Below, piece after piece: positions 43,386 to 52,774 of a stretch of DNA of 64,000 bases (position 1 is the first letter of the stretch; each line of letters starts with the position of its first letter). This stretch comes from Selenomonadales bacterium (lineage in GTDB: Bacteria > Bacillota > Negativicutes > Selenomonadales > Selenomonadaceae), in contig CAAGHH010000025.1 of NCBI GenBank assembly GCA_900769615.1, positions 1 to 64,000 of the forward strand. The letters are read 5' to 3'. The translations under genes and the position numbers were made by a program. Under the pieces are notes generated by a model. The model was not told the DNA's origin and did no database searches. It was given only the letters and a program-made list of their open reading frames with translations.

Positions 43386-44469
43386 TATAGGTGTTTTAAT
43401 AGGTTTATGTATAATGGGAATGATTATGTTTGCTGGTTGTGGCAGCAAACAGGCAGCTATAGAAAAAGCACCGCTGGTTAAAACCCAGCAGGCAGGGGCT
43501 GGCTCTGTTCGTTCTGAGGGAGTTTATGCGGGAACAGTGCGTGGCCGTTATGAAACTAATATGTCGTTTCAAGTGGGCGGTCAAATAATAGCCCGTAATG
43601 TGCAAGCCGGCAGTCCGGTAAGGGCTGGTGATGTCCTGATGGTTATTGATGGTCGCGATGTCGTGCAAAAATCCAATCAGGGAGATGCCCAAGTAGCTTC
43701 AGCTAGAGCACAACTTGAATTAGCGCAGCGTAATTTATCCCGCTATAATGAATTATTTCAAGAAAATGCAGTTTCGGCAGCTACGTTAGACCAGTATCAA
43801 GCCAATTATGATGCAGCATTTGCCGCTTATCAAAATGCTTTAGCTCAGGCAGCACAGGGGCACAATGCTATGGGATATACTAATTTAACGGCTGGAGCTA
43901 ACGGTGTGGTAGCAGCTGTTAATGCTGAAGAAGGTCAAGTTGTAGCGGCGGGGCAGACGGTGCTGACGTTGGTGCAGACTAATGAATTAGAAGTTGAAAT
44001 TAATATGCCAGAAAATAAGATAGCTGATGCAGCGATTGGGCAATCAGTAACGGTGGATTTTTGGGCGTTGAATGGCAGTGTTGAGGGAACAATTCGAGAG
44101 GTAGCACCGATGGCTGATACCACTTCACGCACGTATAAGGTGCGCGTTGCTATACCAAATCCGCCAGAAGGAATGCAATTGGGGATGACGGCTAGTGTAA
44201 GGCTGGGGAGCGATAATGCAGCCGGAAGTGAAGCACCGGCTGATACGGCGGTGCTGCCACTAGCAGCCATTTATCAAAATGATGATACGCCAGCAGTATG
44301 GTTAGTAGGTGATGATAATACCATCAGCTTGCAAAAGGTTGAGGTAAAAGAATTCGGTGACAACAAGGTGATGGTTTATGGTTTAAAGCCGACCGATGTG
44401 GTAATTATTGCCGGCGTGCACAAACTGCATGAAGGCGAAACTGTTCGGACGGAGGCTGATGAGCCATGA
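43372..44469 (+). CDS. RND efflux membrane fusion lipoprotein
   Basis: The periplasmic adaptor (AcrA/HlyD family) of a tripartite pump. The 365-residue protein starts with a lipoprotein signal (IGVLIGLCIMGMIMFAGC, lipid-modified Cys about 23). The barrel-sandwich lipoyl halves (VGGQIIARNVQAGSPVRAGDVL and AGANGVVAAVNAEEGQVVAAG) flank a helical hairpin, followed by beta-barrel and membrane-proximal domains. AGGAG nine bases upstream selects ATG 43372. Its stop overlaps the start of the RND gene by 4 bp. No outer-membrane TolC partner is encoded nearby. Confidence 0.9.
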   Translation: MKKNSIGVLIGLCIMGMIMFAGCGSKQAAIEKAPLVKTQQAGAGSVRSEGVYAGTVRGRYETNMSFQVGGQIIARNVQAGSPVRAGDVLMVIDGRDVVQKSNQGDAQVASARAQLELAQRNLSRYNELFQENAVSAATLDQYQANYDAAFAAYQNALAQAAQGHNAMGYTNLTAGANGVVAAVNAEEGQVVAAGQTVLTLVQTNELEVEINMPENKIADAAIGQSVTVDFWALNGSVEGTIREVAPMADTTSRTYKVRVAIPNPPEGMQLGMTASVRLGSDNAAGSEAPADTAVLPLAAIYQNDDTPAVWLVGDDNTISLQKVEVKEFGDNKVMVYGLKPTDVVIIAGVHKLHEGETVRTEADEP

Positions 44470-47400
44470 TTAACCTTACAGAAGTAGCATTAAAGCATCG
44501 GGTATTAGTATGGTATTTTGTGATAGTTACCGCTATTGGTGGCATATTGGCGTATTTTCAGCTGGGGCGTATGGAGGATCCGCAGTTTACGATTAAAATG
44601 ATGGTAGTATCTGCGGCTTGGCCGGGAGCAACGGCTGAGGAAATGCAAAATCAGGTAACTGACAAGCTGGAAAAAAAATTGCAAGATACGCCAGGACTTG
44701 ACCGTATCGAAAGTGAAACTCGGGCAGGCAAGACGGTGATATATGTAAGGCTTAAGGATGAGCTGGACAAAAGCCAGATTAGGCCAATTTGGCGTGATGT
44801 GCGCAATTTTTGTGAAGATGTCAAAGCTGATCTGCCAGATGGGGTTTATGGTCCATATTATAATGACCGGTTTGATGATGTATATGGTTCGATTTATGCA
44901 GTAACTGGCGATGGTTATAATTATGAAGAATTGCGGCAATATGCGGAAAAAACGCGCCGGATGCTATTAAATGTACCTAGTGTACAGAAAGTCGAGCTGG
45001 TAGGTGAGCAGCCGGAAAAGGTTTATGTTGAGGTTGAAAATGCCAAATTAGCGGAGCTGGGAATAAGTCCGCAGGTTATCGCTAACGCGTTAAAAACGCA
45101 AAATCAAATGACGCCAGCTGGCAAAGTTGAAACTGAAACTGACGATGTTTATTTGCGGATAAGCGGTATTTTTACGGATGTAGAAGCAATTCGCAATATG
45201 CCCATTAATGCCGGTGGTAAAATTTTCCGATTGGGCGACATTGCCAAGGTTGAACGAAAATTTATTGAACCAGCTGAACCCAAGATGTATTTTAATGGTG
45301 AGCCAGCTATTGGTATAGCAGTATCAATGGAAGATGGCGGCAATATTTTGCAATTAGGTGAAAACCTGAAAAAACAAATAGCGGCCATCACGCAAGAAGT
45401 ACCAGTAGGCATTGAAATTCATCAAGTATCAGATCAACCAAGTGTAGTTGACGCATCAATTAATGAATTCGTCAAAACTTTGCTGGAAGCTATAGTAATT
45501 GTACTAGTGGTAAGCTTTTTATCACTAGGCGTGCGAACTGGTATGGTAGTAGCTTGCTGTATTCCACTGGTGCTATGCGGTGTCTTTGTATGCATGTATA
45601 TGTTTGGCATAGATTTGCACAAAGTATCGTTAGGCGCATTAATTATAGCTTTGGGACTGCTGGTAGATGATGCCATCATTGCAGTAGAAATGATGAGTGT
45701 TAAACTCGAAAGCGGTCTTAATCGCTTTGAGTCAGCCTGCTATGCTTTTCGGGCTACCGCCAAGCCAATGCTGACAGGAACCTTGATTACTTGTTCTGGC
45801 TTTATACCAGTAGCTTTTGCCAAAGGCATGGCCAGTGAATTTTGCCAAGCCCTGTTTCCAGTAATAGGCATAGCATTAGTTTTATCATGGATTGTATCAG
45901 TTATGGTAGCACCGCTTTTAGGTTATCATATGATACGGGTTGAGGTAAAAAAAGATGCAGCGGGACATATAGACCCATATCAAAGTAAATTTTATACTTG
46001 GTTCCGGCGCATACTAAATTGGTTTTTGTGTCATCGTCGCCTGGTATTGATTAGTACCTTGGTTGTATTTTTGCTTTCGGTTGGAATGATGAAGTTTATC
46101 AAGCAGGAATTTTTTCCCACTTCGGCACGTCCTGAAATACTAGTAGAAATGAAATTGCCAGAAGGGGCATCGCTGGTGGCAACCCAGGAAGCGTGTGATA
46201 GATTATCTGCTTGGCTGCAGGCTAGAGATGATAAATTAAACAATTATTCGTATTATGTGGGGCGCTATACGCCCCGATTCGTTCTGACGGTCGATCCTAA
46301 AGCCAGTGCTGATAATGTGGCACAGTTTGTTATCGTGGCCAAGGATAATGAGGCACGGGAAAAGCTTACAGATGAACTAAATGCAGCGTTTAATGACGAA
46401 TTTTCGGATGTACGAGGCAAAATACAATACATTCAAACAGGACCGCCAGCTGAATATCCGGTTATGCTAAGAGTAACAGGTTATACTACTGAGCAGACTA
46501 AGGAATTAGCTAAGCAGGTGGAAGCTATAGTTAGTGCCGACAGCAATAATTATAACGTTAACCTAAGCTGGGGCAATGAAAAAAGCAAAGTCATGCATTT
46601 AGAGTTAGATCAGGATAAATTGCGGGCGTTGGGGATGAGTTCGCAGTCAGTGGCGCAGTCAGTTTATACAGAGATAACCGGGGCAACGGCGGCACAGTTT
46701 TATACTGGTGACAGAACGATTGCGATTGATTTAAGGTTGACGGCAGATTCTAGGCAGGATTTAGCCAAGATTAAATCGTTGCCAATATACTTGGGGCAGG
46801 CAGGCTATGTGCCGTTAGAACAAATAGCTAAAATATCCTATTCAGCGGAAGATGGTTTTATTAAGCGATGGAATTTAATGCCAACGATAACTGTTCAAGC
46901 GGATGTGCATAGTGGTACGGCTAATGATGCTACCCAAAAGGCATATAATGCGACGAAAGATTTGCGTGACAAATTACCTTTTGGCTGCAAGATAGAGCCA
47001 GCAGGAGCTATGGAAGACAGCAGTGATTCAACTAAGTATTTGCTAAAGCCAGTTCCGGCTATGATATTTATTATAATGACCTTGCTGATGTTCCAGCTAG
47101 GCAGTGGCAAGCAAATGTTATTGACGTTGCTAACAGCTCCTTTAGGATTAATTGGAGTATCATGGGGCATGCTTATTACTAATTCAGCTATGGGGTTTGT
47201 GGCAGAACTGGGGATTTTAGCGCTATTTGGGATGATTATTCGCAATTCAGTTATTTTAATTGACCAAATTCAACAGCATCTAGCTGCTGGTGAAAAGCCT
47301 TGGGATGCCATTGTTGACTCGGCAATATTGCGCTTTAGACCGATTATGCTGACCGCAGCGGCAGCTATCTTGGGAATGCTGCCACTTATGGTAAGCTCTT

Positions 47401-47513
47401 TTTGGGGACCTATGGCAGTTGCAATTGCCAGCGGGCTTATCGTGGCTACGGTGCTGACCTTATTGGTTCTGCCTACGATGTATGCAGCAGCCTATAAGGT
47501 AAAAAAGGATTAA
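44466..47513 (+). CDS. RND-family efflux transporter, AcrB type
   Basis: A 1015-residue proton-driven inner-membrane pump with the standard two-fold repeat of six membrane helices and two large periplasmic loops each. LNKE-type helix 1 (VALKHRVLVWYFVIVTAIGG), the porter-domain start LGRMEDPQFTIKMMVV, GLLVDDAIIAVE in TM4 with the two proton-relay aspartates, and the second-half GMIIRNSVILIDQI are visible. The pattern is that of the hydrophobe/amphiphile efflux group; the substrate is unknown. It is the last gene of marR-MFP-RND. Confidence 0.93.
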   Translation: MINLTEVALKHRVLVWYFVIVTAIGGILAYFQLGRMEDPQFTIKMMVVSAAWPGATAEEMQNQVTDKLEKKLQDTPGLDRIESETRAGKTVIYVRLKDELDKSQIRPIWRDVRNFCEDVKADLPDGVYGPYYNDRFDDVYGSIYAVTGDGYNYEELRQYAEKTRRMLLNVPSVQKVELVGEQPEKVYVEVENAKLAELGISPQVIANALKTQNQMTPAGKVETETDDVYLRISGIFTDVEAIRNMPINAGGKIFRLGDIAKVERKFIEPAEPKMYFNGEPAIGIAVSMEDGGNILQLGENLKKQIAAITQEVPVGIEIHQVSDQPSVVDASINEFVKTLLEAIVIVLVVSFLSLGVRTGMVVACCIPLVLCGVFVCMYMFGIDLHKVSLGALIIALGLLVDDAIIAVEMMSVKLESGLNRFESACYAFRATAKPMLTGTLITCSGFIPVAFAKGMASEFCQALFPVIGIALVLSWIVSVMVAPLLGYHMIRVEVKKDAAGHIDPYQSKFYTWFRRILNWFLCHRRLVLISTLVVFLLSVGMMKFIKQEFFPTSARPEILVEMKLPEGASLVATQEACDRLSAWLQARDDKLNNYSYYVGRYTPRFVLTVDPKASADNVAQFVIVAKDNEAREKLTDELNAAFNDEFSDVRGKIQYIQTGPPAEYPVMLRVTGYTTEQTKELAKQVEAIVSADSNNYNVNLSWGNEKSKVMHLELDQDKLRALGMSSQSVAQSVYTEITGATAAQFYTGDRTIAIDLRLTADSRQDLAKIKSLPIYLGQAGYVPLEQIAKISYSAEDGFIKRWNLMPTITVQADVHSGTANDATQKAYNATKDLRDKLPFGCKIEPAGAMEDSSDSTKYLLKPVPAMIFIIMTLLMFQLGSGKQMLLTLLTAPLGLIGVSWGMLITNSAMGFVAELGILALFGMIIRNSVILIDQIQQHLAAGEKPWDAIVDSAILRFRPIMLTAAAAILGMLPLMVSSFWGPMAVAIASGLIVATVLTLLVLPTMYAAAYKVKKD

Positions 47514-47528
47514 ATAAAATATCATTAA

Positions 47529-47570
47529 AAAGACCATGTTAGCAGCTTAATAATTGTTAACATGGTCTTT
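47529..47570. terminator. Bidirectional terminator after the RND pump
   Basis: AAAGACCATGTTA and TAACATGGTCTTT perfect 13-bp arms between convergent genes. Confidence 0.8.
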
Positions 47571-47577
47571 GGTATTT

Positions 47578-48675
47578 TTATGGCAAATTAGGGATGTTTT
47601 TGCTGACTGCAGTATGATGGATAATATCTTCAATACGCAGGTCGATAGCAAGCTCCTGTTTATGCAACGTTTCAGCCGTGTCAAATTCAGTTGATTTGTT
47701 TTCACGCAAACCTTTTATGTAATGCTGCCAAGCCTTTATTGTAGTTTCGGTAGATTGCTGTCTTTGACGAGCTAAATACCTGGCGCCAGCAGGAATGTCG
47801 ATTTCATCAAGCTTTTGCTGACGTTTTTTTAGTGCAGGCAAAACATTATTTTCAATCAGGTCGGCAATTTTTTGGCGTTGCTTGCTGCTTAGTTTGCCGT
47901 CAGCTGTTTTGGTTAACCGTTTGAATTCACGCTGATAGCTAGTGAAATCAGCATTATAGGCTTCAACAATATTTTTGGTGGCATCAATGTAACTGGCAAT
48001 ATCACCATTTTGCAGCGGTGATATTTTATCTAGATAATCTCGATAATTTTTTATATACACTACTTGCCAATGGCCATCGGCTGCTTGTTCCATCGCTAAT
48101 TGCAGGCTGAATGGAGTTTGCGTATAATCTTCGACGATCTCAATAGTTGCCGTAGCTTGAGTGCCTTCATGCTCAATGCTGACAATTTTTTTTAAAGTAG
48201 TATTGCGAACCTGACTGCGTTCAAGGAAACGCTCAAAGTCGATACCTAGTTGACGGCCCTTTAAAATATCGGTGCCATCTGGCAGCAGCCAAGAACCGCT
48301 TTCAACACGGGTTAAGGTGGTATTAGTCAGCCCTTCGGTTAATTGCGGTTTTATGTGCAGGTAAAATTTTTCAAACATGACTTTGGTCTTTGGGGTAAGG
48401 GTTGAATCATAAGCAAAGAGATCAACCGTTAAGTCATCATAAGCCCGGTTAGCTAAGACATCTACATTTACGTAGCGTTTAAAAAGCTCACTATCCTGAT
48501 GTTCAATAGCATAGTTAATTTGCTTTATGGCATATTCAGGGGTACGAATGTAGATAAAAAAATACCAGATAGCGCAGCCGATAGCTAGGGCCGCCAATAG
48601 AAAAGCACCAAGTAATTGTCGCCGCTGCCGTATTTGCCGCTGGCGCAATTTTAGTTGCCAAGTATAATCATCCAT
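47578..48675 (-). CDS. Membrane-anchored protein of unknown function, DUF2939-like
   Basis: 365 residues. A basic N-terminus (KLRQRQIRQRRQLLG) precedes one membrane segment (about 23-45), then an exported domain beginning RTPEYAIKQINYAIEHQDSELFKRYVNVDVL, which resembles the DUF2939 pattern of a short helical repeat followed by a cystatin-like fold. The C-terminal 120 residues are highly charged and probably helical (KRQQKLDEIDIPAGARYLARQRQQ). Function unknown. It converges with the RND pump across a shared terminator and is divergent from the YdjM-like gene. Confidence 0.6.
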   Translation of the reverse strand: MDDYTWQLKLRQRQIRQRRQLLGAFLLAALAIGCAIWYFFIYIRTPEYAIKQINYAIEHQDSELFKRYVNVDVLANRAYDDLTVDLFAYDSTLTPKTKVMFEKFYLHIKPQLTEGLTNTTLTRVESGSWLLPDGTDILKGRQLGIDFERFLERSQVRNTTLKKIVSIEHEGTQATATIEIVEDYTQTPFSLQLAMEQAADGHWQVVYIKNYRDYLDKISPLQNGDIASYIDATKNIVEAYNADFTSYQREFKRLTKTADGKLSSKQRQKIADLIENNVLPALKKRQQKLDEIDIPAGARYLARQRQQSTETTIKAWQHYIKGLRENKSTEFDTAETLHKQELAIDLRIEDIIHHTAVSKNIPNLP

Positions 48676-48758
48676 AGTAAAATCTCCTAATCAGTGTTAG
48701 CTATATTATACTATAGGGCAAGGCTGGGTAGCAAAGATTAATATGCGTTAATGATTCT

Positions 48759-48788
48759 TTGGCAAAATACTTAGGCTGGTGTTAAAAT
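48759..48788 (+). promoter_or_regulatory. Promoter of the YdjM-like gene
   Basis: TTGGCA (48759-48764), 18-bp spacer, TAAAAT (48783-48788). It overlaps the GTG at 48779 that would begin the longest frame. Confidence 0.6.
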
Positions 48789-48826
48789 ATGATTGTTGTT
48801 TTAAACTAGGGAAATGGGTAGATCTT

Positions 48827-49282
48827 ATGAAATGGGTAAATCATGAAATAGTTACGGGAGTTATAGTATATACCGCGGTGCAGGATCCTTTGCTGGCATT
48901 ATATAGTATGGCTGGGTCGATTATTCCCGACAAAGTGGAAGGTAATCCGCGAAGCACCAATTATTGGAGCTGGCGCAGCCGGCATCGCGGCTGGTCACAT
49001 TGGCCAATGTTATATTTATTGCTGTTTATTTTGCAGCAGCAAATTTTAGCGAGCGCTAAGCTTCCAAGTTTAGCCGATTTAAATGTTATTGGCAGTTATT
49101 TTTGTATAGGTGCAATGCTGCATATAGCGGAAGATGCCATTTGTGGCAAAGTGCCGTTTTTGACGCCTTGGCACAAAATTGGTGTCAGATTGTTTAAGGT
49201 TGGTTCGGTAACCGAATACCTGGTGGCAATATTAATAATAATTGGCTGCTATATCATACATTTATTATTTATGGTAGAATAA
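48827..49282 (+). CDS. YdjM-like membrane-bound metal-dependent hydrolase
   Basis: A 151-residue integral membrane protein of the YdjM/DUF457 group. NHEIVTGVIVYTAVQDPLLALY, GSIIPDKVEGNP, HRGWSHWPMLY and GAMLHIAEDAICG carry the conserved His/Asp residues thought to bind a metal, interspersed with three or four hydrophobic segments. Members are annotated as inner-membrane hydrolases, but no substrate is known. ATG 48827 was chosen because the promoter lies inside the longer frame from 48779. fbp starts 42 bp downstream, possibly on the same transcript. Confidence 0.8.
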   Translation: MKWVNHEIVTGVIVYTAVQDPLLALYSMAGSIIPDKVEGNPRSTNYWSWRSRHRGWSHWPMLYLLLFILQQQILASAKLPSLADLNVIGSYFCIGAMLHIAEDAICGKVPFLTPWHKIGVRLFKVGSVTEYLVAILIIIGCYIIHLLFMVE

Positions 49283-49324
49283 TAGCAAATAAACCTGAAT
49301 AATGAATAATAAGGCGGTGCGATA

Positions 49325-51238
49325 ATGGCTGATATGCGAAAAAATAAGGCTAGACCGAGCAAAGTCTTGCGTTTATTGGCAGAAAAATATCCAACTAAGG
49401 AATCGGTTTATGAAAAATTAATTTATTTGCAATCAAGATTATCATTGCCTAAAGGCATTGAGCATTTTATGAGTGATTTGCATGGAGAATACGATTCTTT
49501 TTTCCATATTTTAAATAACTGTTCGGGGGTTATTCGGGAAAAAGTTGATTATGTATTTGGTGAACGGCTTAGCAAGGATGAAAAAGCAGAATTTTGTACG
49601 TTGATATATTATCCGAAGGAAAAAATTGAGCAAATTCGTTATGCCCATAAAAATACGCCGGAATGGTATCGCCGCAATTTATCCAGGCTGCTAGAATTAT
49701 CCAAGCTGATGAGTTATAAATATCCGGCGTCTAAAGTAAGCAGTTTTATCCCGAAAAGTTATGAATCGGTTATTGTCGAGCTGATGAATACGCGACCGGA
49801 AGCAGATAATGCGCAATTTATTTATCACAAGCGTCTGCTTAATACGATTGTGCAGATAGATAGCGGGGCCGATTTTATCGAGGCCTTTACGGTGTTAATT
49901 AAGCGTTTAGCCGTTGACAGATTGCATATTGTAGGCGATTTTTTTGATCGTGGCAAGCGACCGGATGCTATTTTAAACCTATTGATGAGTCATCCCGCAG
50001 TTGATATTCAATGGGGAAATCATGACGTTTTGTGGATGGGAGCAGCTTTAGGCAGTGAGGTTTGCATTGCGACGGTAGTGCGAAATTCTTTACGTTACAA
50101 CAATACCGATGTGCTTGAGCGTGGTTATGGTATAAGTTTACGGGCGCTGTCAACTTTTGCGGCGCATATTTATCCGGATGAAAATCCGATAAAGGCGGCT
50201 GAACGTGCCATTACGATGATTATGTTCAAGCTGGAGGGCAATTTAATAAAGCGCAATCCAGATTTTCAGATGGATTCACGCTTGCTGTTAGGAAAAATAA
50301 ATTTTCGTTCATCGTATGCAGTTTTGGGTAATGGTAAACGGTATGAATTGGAAAATGCTTATTTTCCAACTATTGATGATAATGGTGATGATCCGTACTT
50401 GCTTACGGCTAAAGAACAGGAAATTATAAATGATTTAAAGTCATATTTTTTGGAAAGTGCCGTTTTAAAACAGCATATAGCTTATTTGTATCAAAAAGGC
50501 AGTATATATACTAGATGCAATGGCAATTTGCTGTTTCATGGTTGTGTGTTATTGGATAAAACGGGTAAGCTGCGTGAAATAAATTATAGTGGACGCACGT
50601 ATAAAGGGCGGGACTGGTTTGATTTTTGCGATAGTATGGCGCGCTCAGCCTATCTTTATGGCGGACAGCAAGCCTTGGATTTTATGTATTTTTTATGGTG
50701 CGGGCGGCTATCTCCATTATCAGGACGGGAGTTTAAGACCTTTGAACGGGCGCTTTTAAGTGATGAAAGTACCTGGCAGGAGCCTTCGGATTACTATTAT
50801 AAATATATAAACGATGAAGATACTTGTGCTATGATATTGCAGGAATTTGGACTGGATTCCAAGCATGGTCATATAATAAACGGACATGTACCGGTCAAAG
50901 TAAGAAAAGGTGAAAGTCCGCTAAAGGCTGGTGGCAAAGCGATAATTATTGATGGCGGCTTTTGCAAAGCCTATCATAAAAAAACTGGCATATCTGGTTA
51001 TACACTTATCTATAACAGCCGAGGACTAAGATTATTGCAGCATCAAAAAATAGCTGATGTCCGCGAGGCATTAAAGGGAAACCATGACATTGAGTCAGTA
51101 TCGGAAACCGTAGAATTGCAATCGTGCCGGACAACGGTAGGGGATACTGATGAAGGACGCTTGATACAGGATGAAATAACCGATTTATATAATCTGCTGT
51201 TGGCTTATCAAAATGGTATTCTGAAACCATTGGCATAA
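49325..51238 (+). CDS. fbp: Fructose-1,6-bisphosphatase class III
   Basis: The Firmicutes-type gluconeogenic phosphatase, unrelated to the E. coli enzyme. Of 637 residues, the calcineurin-like phosphoesterase core shows FMSDLHGEYDSFFHIL (about 47-62), IVGDFFDRGKRPD (about 201-213), IQWGNHDVLWMGA (about 226-238) and NGHVPVKVRKGESP near 518. Length and motifs are complete. It commits carbon to hexose synthesis, needed for the LPS sugars and peptidoglycan made by other genes of the window. A terminator hairpin follows. Confidence 0.95.
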   Translation: MADMRKNKARPSKVLRLLAEKYPTKESVYEKLIYLQSRLSLPKGIEHFMSDLHGEYDSFFHILNNCSGVIREKVDYVFGERLSKDEKAEFCTLIYYPKEKIEQIRYAHKNTPEWYRRNLSRLLELSKLMSYKYPASKVSSFIPKSYESVIVELMNTRPEADNAQFIYHKRLLNTIVQIDSGADFIEAFTVLIKRLAVDRLHIVGDFFDRGKRPDAILNLLMSHPAVDIQWGNHDVLWMGAALGSEVCIATVVRNSLRYNNTDVLERGYGISLRALSTFAAHIYPDENPIKAAERAITMIMFKLEGNLIKRNPDFQMDSRLLLGKINFRSSYAVLGNGKRYELENAYFPTIDDNGDDPYLLTAKEQEIINDLKSYFLESAVLKQHIAYLYQKGSIYTRCNGNLLFHGCVLLDKTGKLREINYSGRTYKGRDWFDFCDSMARSAYLYGGQQALDFMYFLWCGRLSPLSGREFKTFERALLSDESTWQEPSDYYYKYINDEDTCAMILQEFGLDSKHGHIINGHVPVKVRKGESPLKAGGKAIIIDGGFCKAYHKKTGISGYTLIYNSRGLRLLQHQKIADVREALKGNHDIESVSETVELQSCRTTVGDTDEGRLIQDEITDLYNLLLAYQNGILKPLA

Positions 51239-51250
51239 ATAAAATGGGGG

Positions 51251-51279
51251 GAATCTGTCGATAAAGACAGATTCTTTTT
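51251..51279 (+). terminator. Terminator after fbp
   Basis: GAATCTGTC and GACAGATTC arms plus TTTTT. Confidence 0.85.
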
Positions 51280-51297
51280 GTATACAAATGATTAATT

Positions 51298-51320
51298 TAC
51301 AAAAATGCTAGATTTTTGTA
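51298..51320. promoter_or_regulatory. Palindrome upstream of korDABC
   Basis: TACAAAAAT and ATTTTTGTA are perfect 9-bp arms around GCTAG. It ends 29 bp before the -35 of the kor promoter and has no T tract in the right place for a terminator, so an operator is more likely. Confidence 0.45.
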
Positions 51321-51348
51321 GACATATCTGTTATGATGTAAAAGTATA

Positions 51349-51377
51349 TTGCAGAATAAACATATTAACTATATGCT
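51349..51377 (+). promoter_or_regulatory. Promoter of korDABC
   Basis: TTGCAG (51349-51354), 17-bp spacer, TATGCT (51372-51377). Confidence 0.55.
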
Positions 51378-51428
51378 TTTCGATATATTACGAACCCTTT
51401 TTTTGTGTAGATTTTAGGAGGGACCTGG

Positions 51429-51629
51429 ATGAAGTCAGAAATCACCATAAAGATGGCAAGATGCAAAGGCTGTGGGATTTGCGTTGCATTTTGTCCCAAA
51501 GCGGTGCTAAAACTTGATGAGTTGGGCAAAGTTCATGTAGCAGACGGTGAAGCTTGTATTGCCTGCGGACAGTGTGAGCTTAGATGTCCGGATTATGCGA
51601 TTTTTGTAGATAAGGGGGCGACAGCATGA
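51429..51629 (+). CDS. korD: 2-oxoacid:ferredoxin oxidoreductase, delta (ferredoxin) subunit
   Basis: A 66-residue protein with two [4Fe-4S] motifs, CKGCGICVAFCPKAV (about 12-26) and CIACGQCELRCPDYA (about 43-57). It is the ferredoxin-like subunit that carries electrons out of the 2-oxoacid oxidoreductase. AGGAGGG precedes the ATG. It is the first of four overlapping genes. The set resembles 2-oxoglutarate ferredoxin oxidoreductase (KorDABC), which would run the reductive or oxidative 2-oxoglutarate step of an incomplete TCA cycle. Confidence 0.92.
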   Translation: MKSEITIKMARCKGCGICVAFCPKAVLKLDELGKVHVADGEACIACGQCELRCPDYAIFVDKGATA

Positions 51630-52774
51630 GTAAGGCAAGATTGATGCAGGGAAATGAAGCTTGTGCTGAAGGAGCTATCGCAGCTGGCGTTCGGTTCTTT
51701 GCCGGTTATCCGATTACGCCGTCGACAGAAGTTGCTGAAACGATGGCCAAACTTTTACCGCGGGTCGGTGGTAAATTTGTCCAGATGGAAGATGAAATTG
51801 CCAGCATGGGAGCAATTTTAGGTGCCTCTTTGGCCGGCATGAAAGCAATGGATGCTACTAGCGGACCTGGTTTTTCCTTAAAACAGGAGCTTATTGGCTA
51901 TGCGGCTTGTGCTGAAATCCCTTGTGTCTTGGTTGATGTGCAGCGGGTTGGTCCGTCGACCGGTCAGCCAACTTCGCCGTCGCAGGCAGATGTAATGCAG
52001 GCCCGTTGGGGGACGCATGGTGATCATCCGATTATTGCGCTGGCGCCGTGGAGTGTTCGAGAAACTTATGATGCAACTGTAATGGCAGTTAATTACGCTG
52101 AGCGTTTTAGAACACCAGTAATACTTTTGATGGATGAAGTTGTAGGTCACTTGAGAGAAAAAGTTGAGCTGCCGGAAGCAGATACTTTAGACATTTATCC
52201 GCGGCGCAGTCCGAAGAAAACGCGGGCGGAAGGTTATGAACCTTATGAACCAGATACGGATTTAGTGCCAAATGTAGCTGATTTTGGTAAGGGTTATCAT
52301 ATCCATGTTACCGGACTTATCCATGATGATACAGGCTTCCCGTCCGGCAGTCCTGAAATTACCGAGCAGTCTATAAGACGCTTGCATGAAAAAATCGATC
52401 GGGCTGGTGATGAGATTATTCATACCGAGGAATACTTTATGGATGATGCTGAATATGCAGTAGTATCCTTTGGCGGTTCAGCCCGTACAGCCTATGAAGC
52501 GGTAGTTAACGCCCGTAAGCAGGGCTTAAAGGTAGGTATGTTGCGGCTGATGACGATTTGGCCGTTTGCTGATAAAAAAATTGCTCAGCTGGCAGCTAAA
52601 GTAAAAGGCATTTTGGTAGCTGAACTCAATTATGGTCAAATTGTTAACGAAGTTAGACGGGCAGTTAATGGTGTTTGTGAAGTTAAACTTTGTGGTAAAT
52701 ATGATATGAAGGCTTTTGAACCAGCTGATATTGAAGCTAGCATAGCTGCACTTTGTGGGGAGGGTAACAAATAA
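51626..52774 (+). CDS. korA: 2-oxoglutarate:ferredoxin oxidoreductase, alpha subunit
   Basis: The 382-residue alpha subunit. LMQGNEACAEGAIAAGVRFF and GYPITPSTEVAE at the N-terminus, QMEDEIASMGAILGASLAG and DATSGPGFSLKQELIGYA define the pyrimidine-binding domain of the family; VDVQRVGPSTGQPTSPSQAD matches KorA more than PorA. The C-terminal transketolase-like domain ends near 380. The gene overlaps korD by 4 bp and korB by 1 bp. Substrate is assigned by overall resemblance; other 2-oxoacids are possible. Confidence 0.9.
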   Translation: MSKARLMQGNEACAEGAIAAGVRFFAGYPITPSTEVAETMAKLLPRVGGKFVQMEDEIASMGAILGASLAGMKAMDATSGPGFSLKQELIGYAACAEIPCVLVDVQRVGPSTGQPTSPSQADVMQARWGTHGDHPIIALAPWSVRETYDATVMAVNYAERFRTPVILLMDEVVGHLREKVELPEADTLDIYPRRSPKKTRAEGYEPYEPDTDLVPNVADFGKGYHIHVTGLIHDDTGFPSGSPEITEQSIRRLHEKIDRAGDEIIHTEEYFMDDAEYAVVSFGGSARTAYEAVVNARKQGLKVGMLRLMTIWPFADKKIAQLAAKVKGILVAELNYGQIVNEVRRAVNGVCEVKLCGKYDMKAFEPADIEASIAALCGEGNK

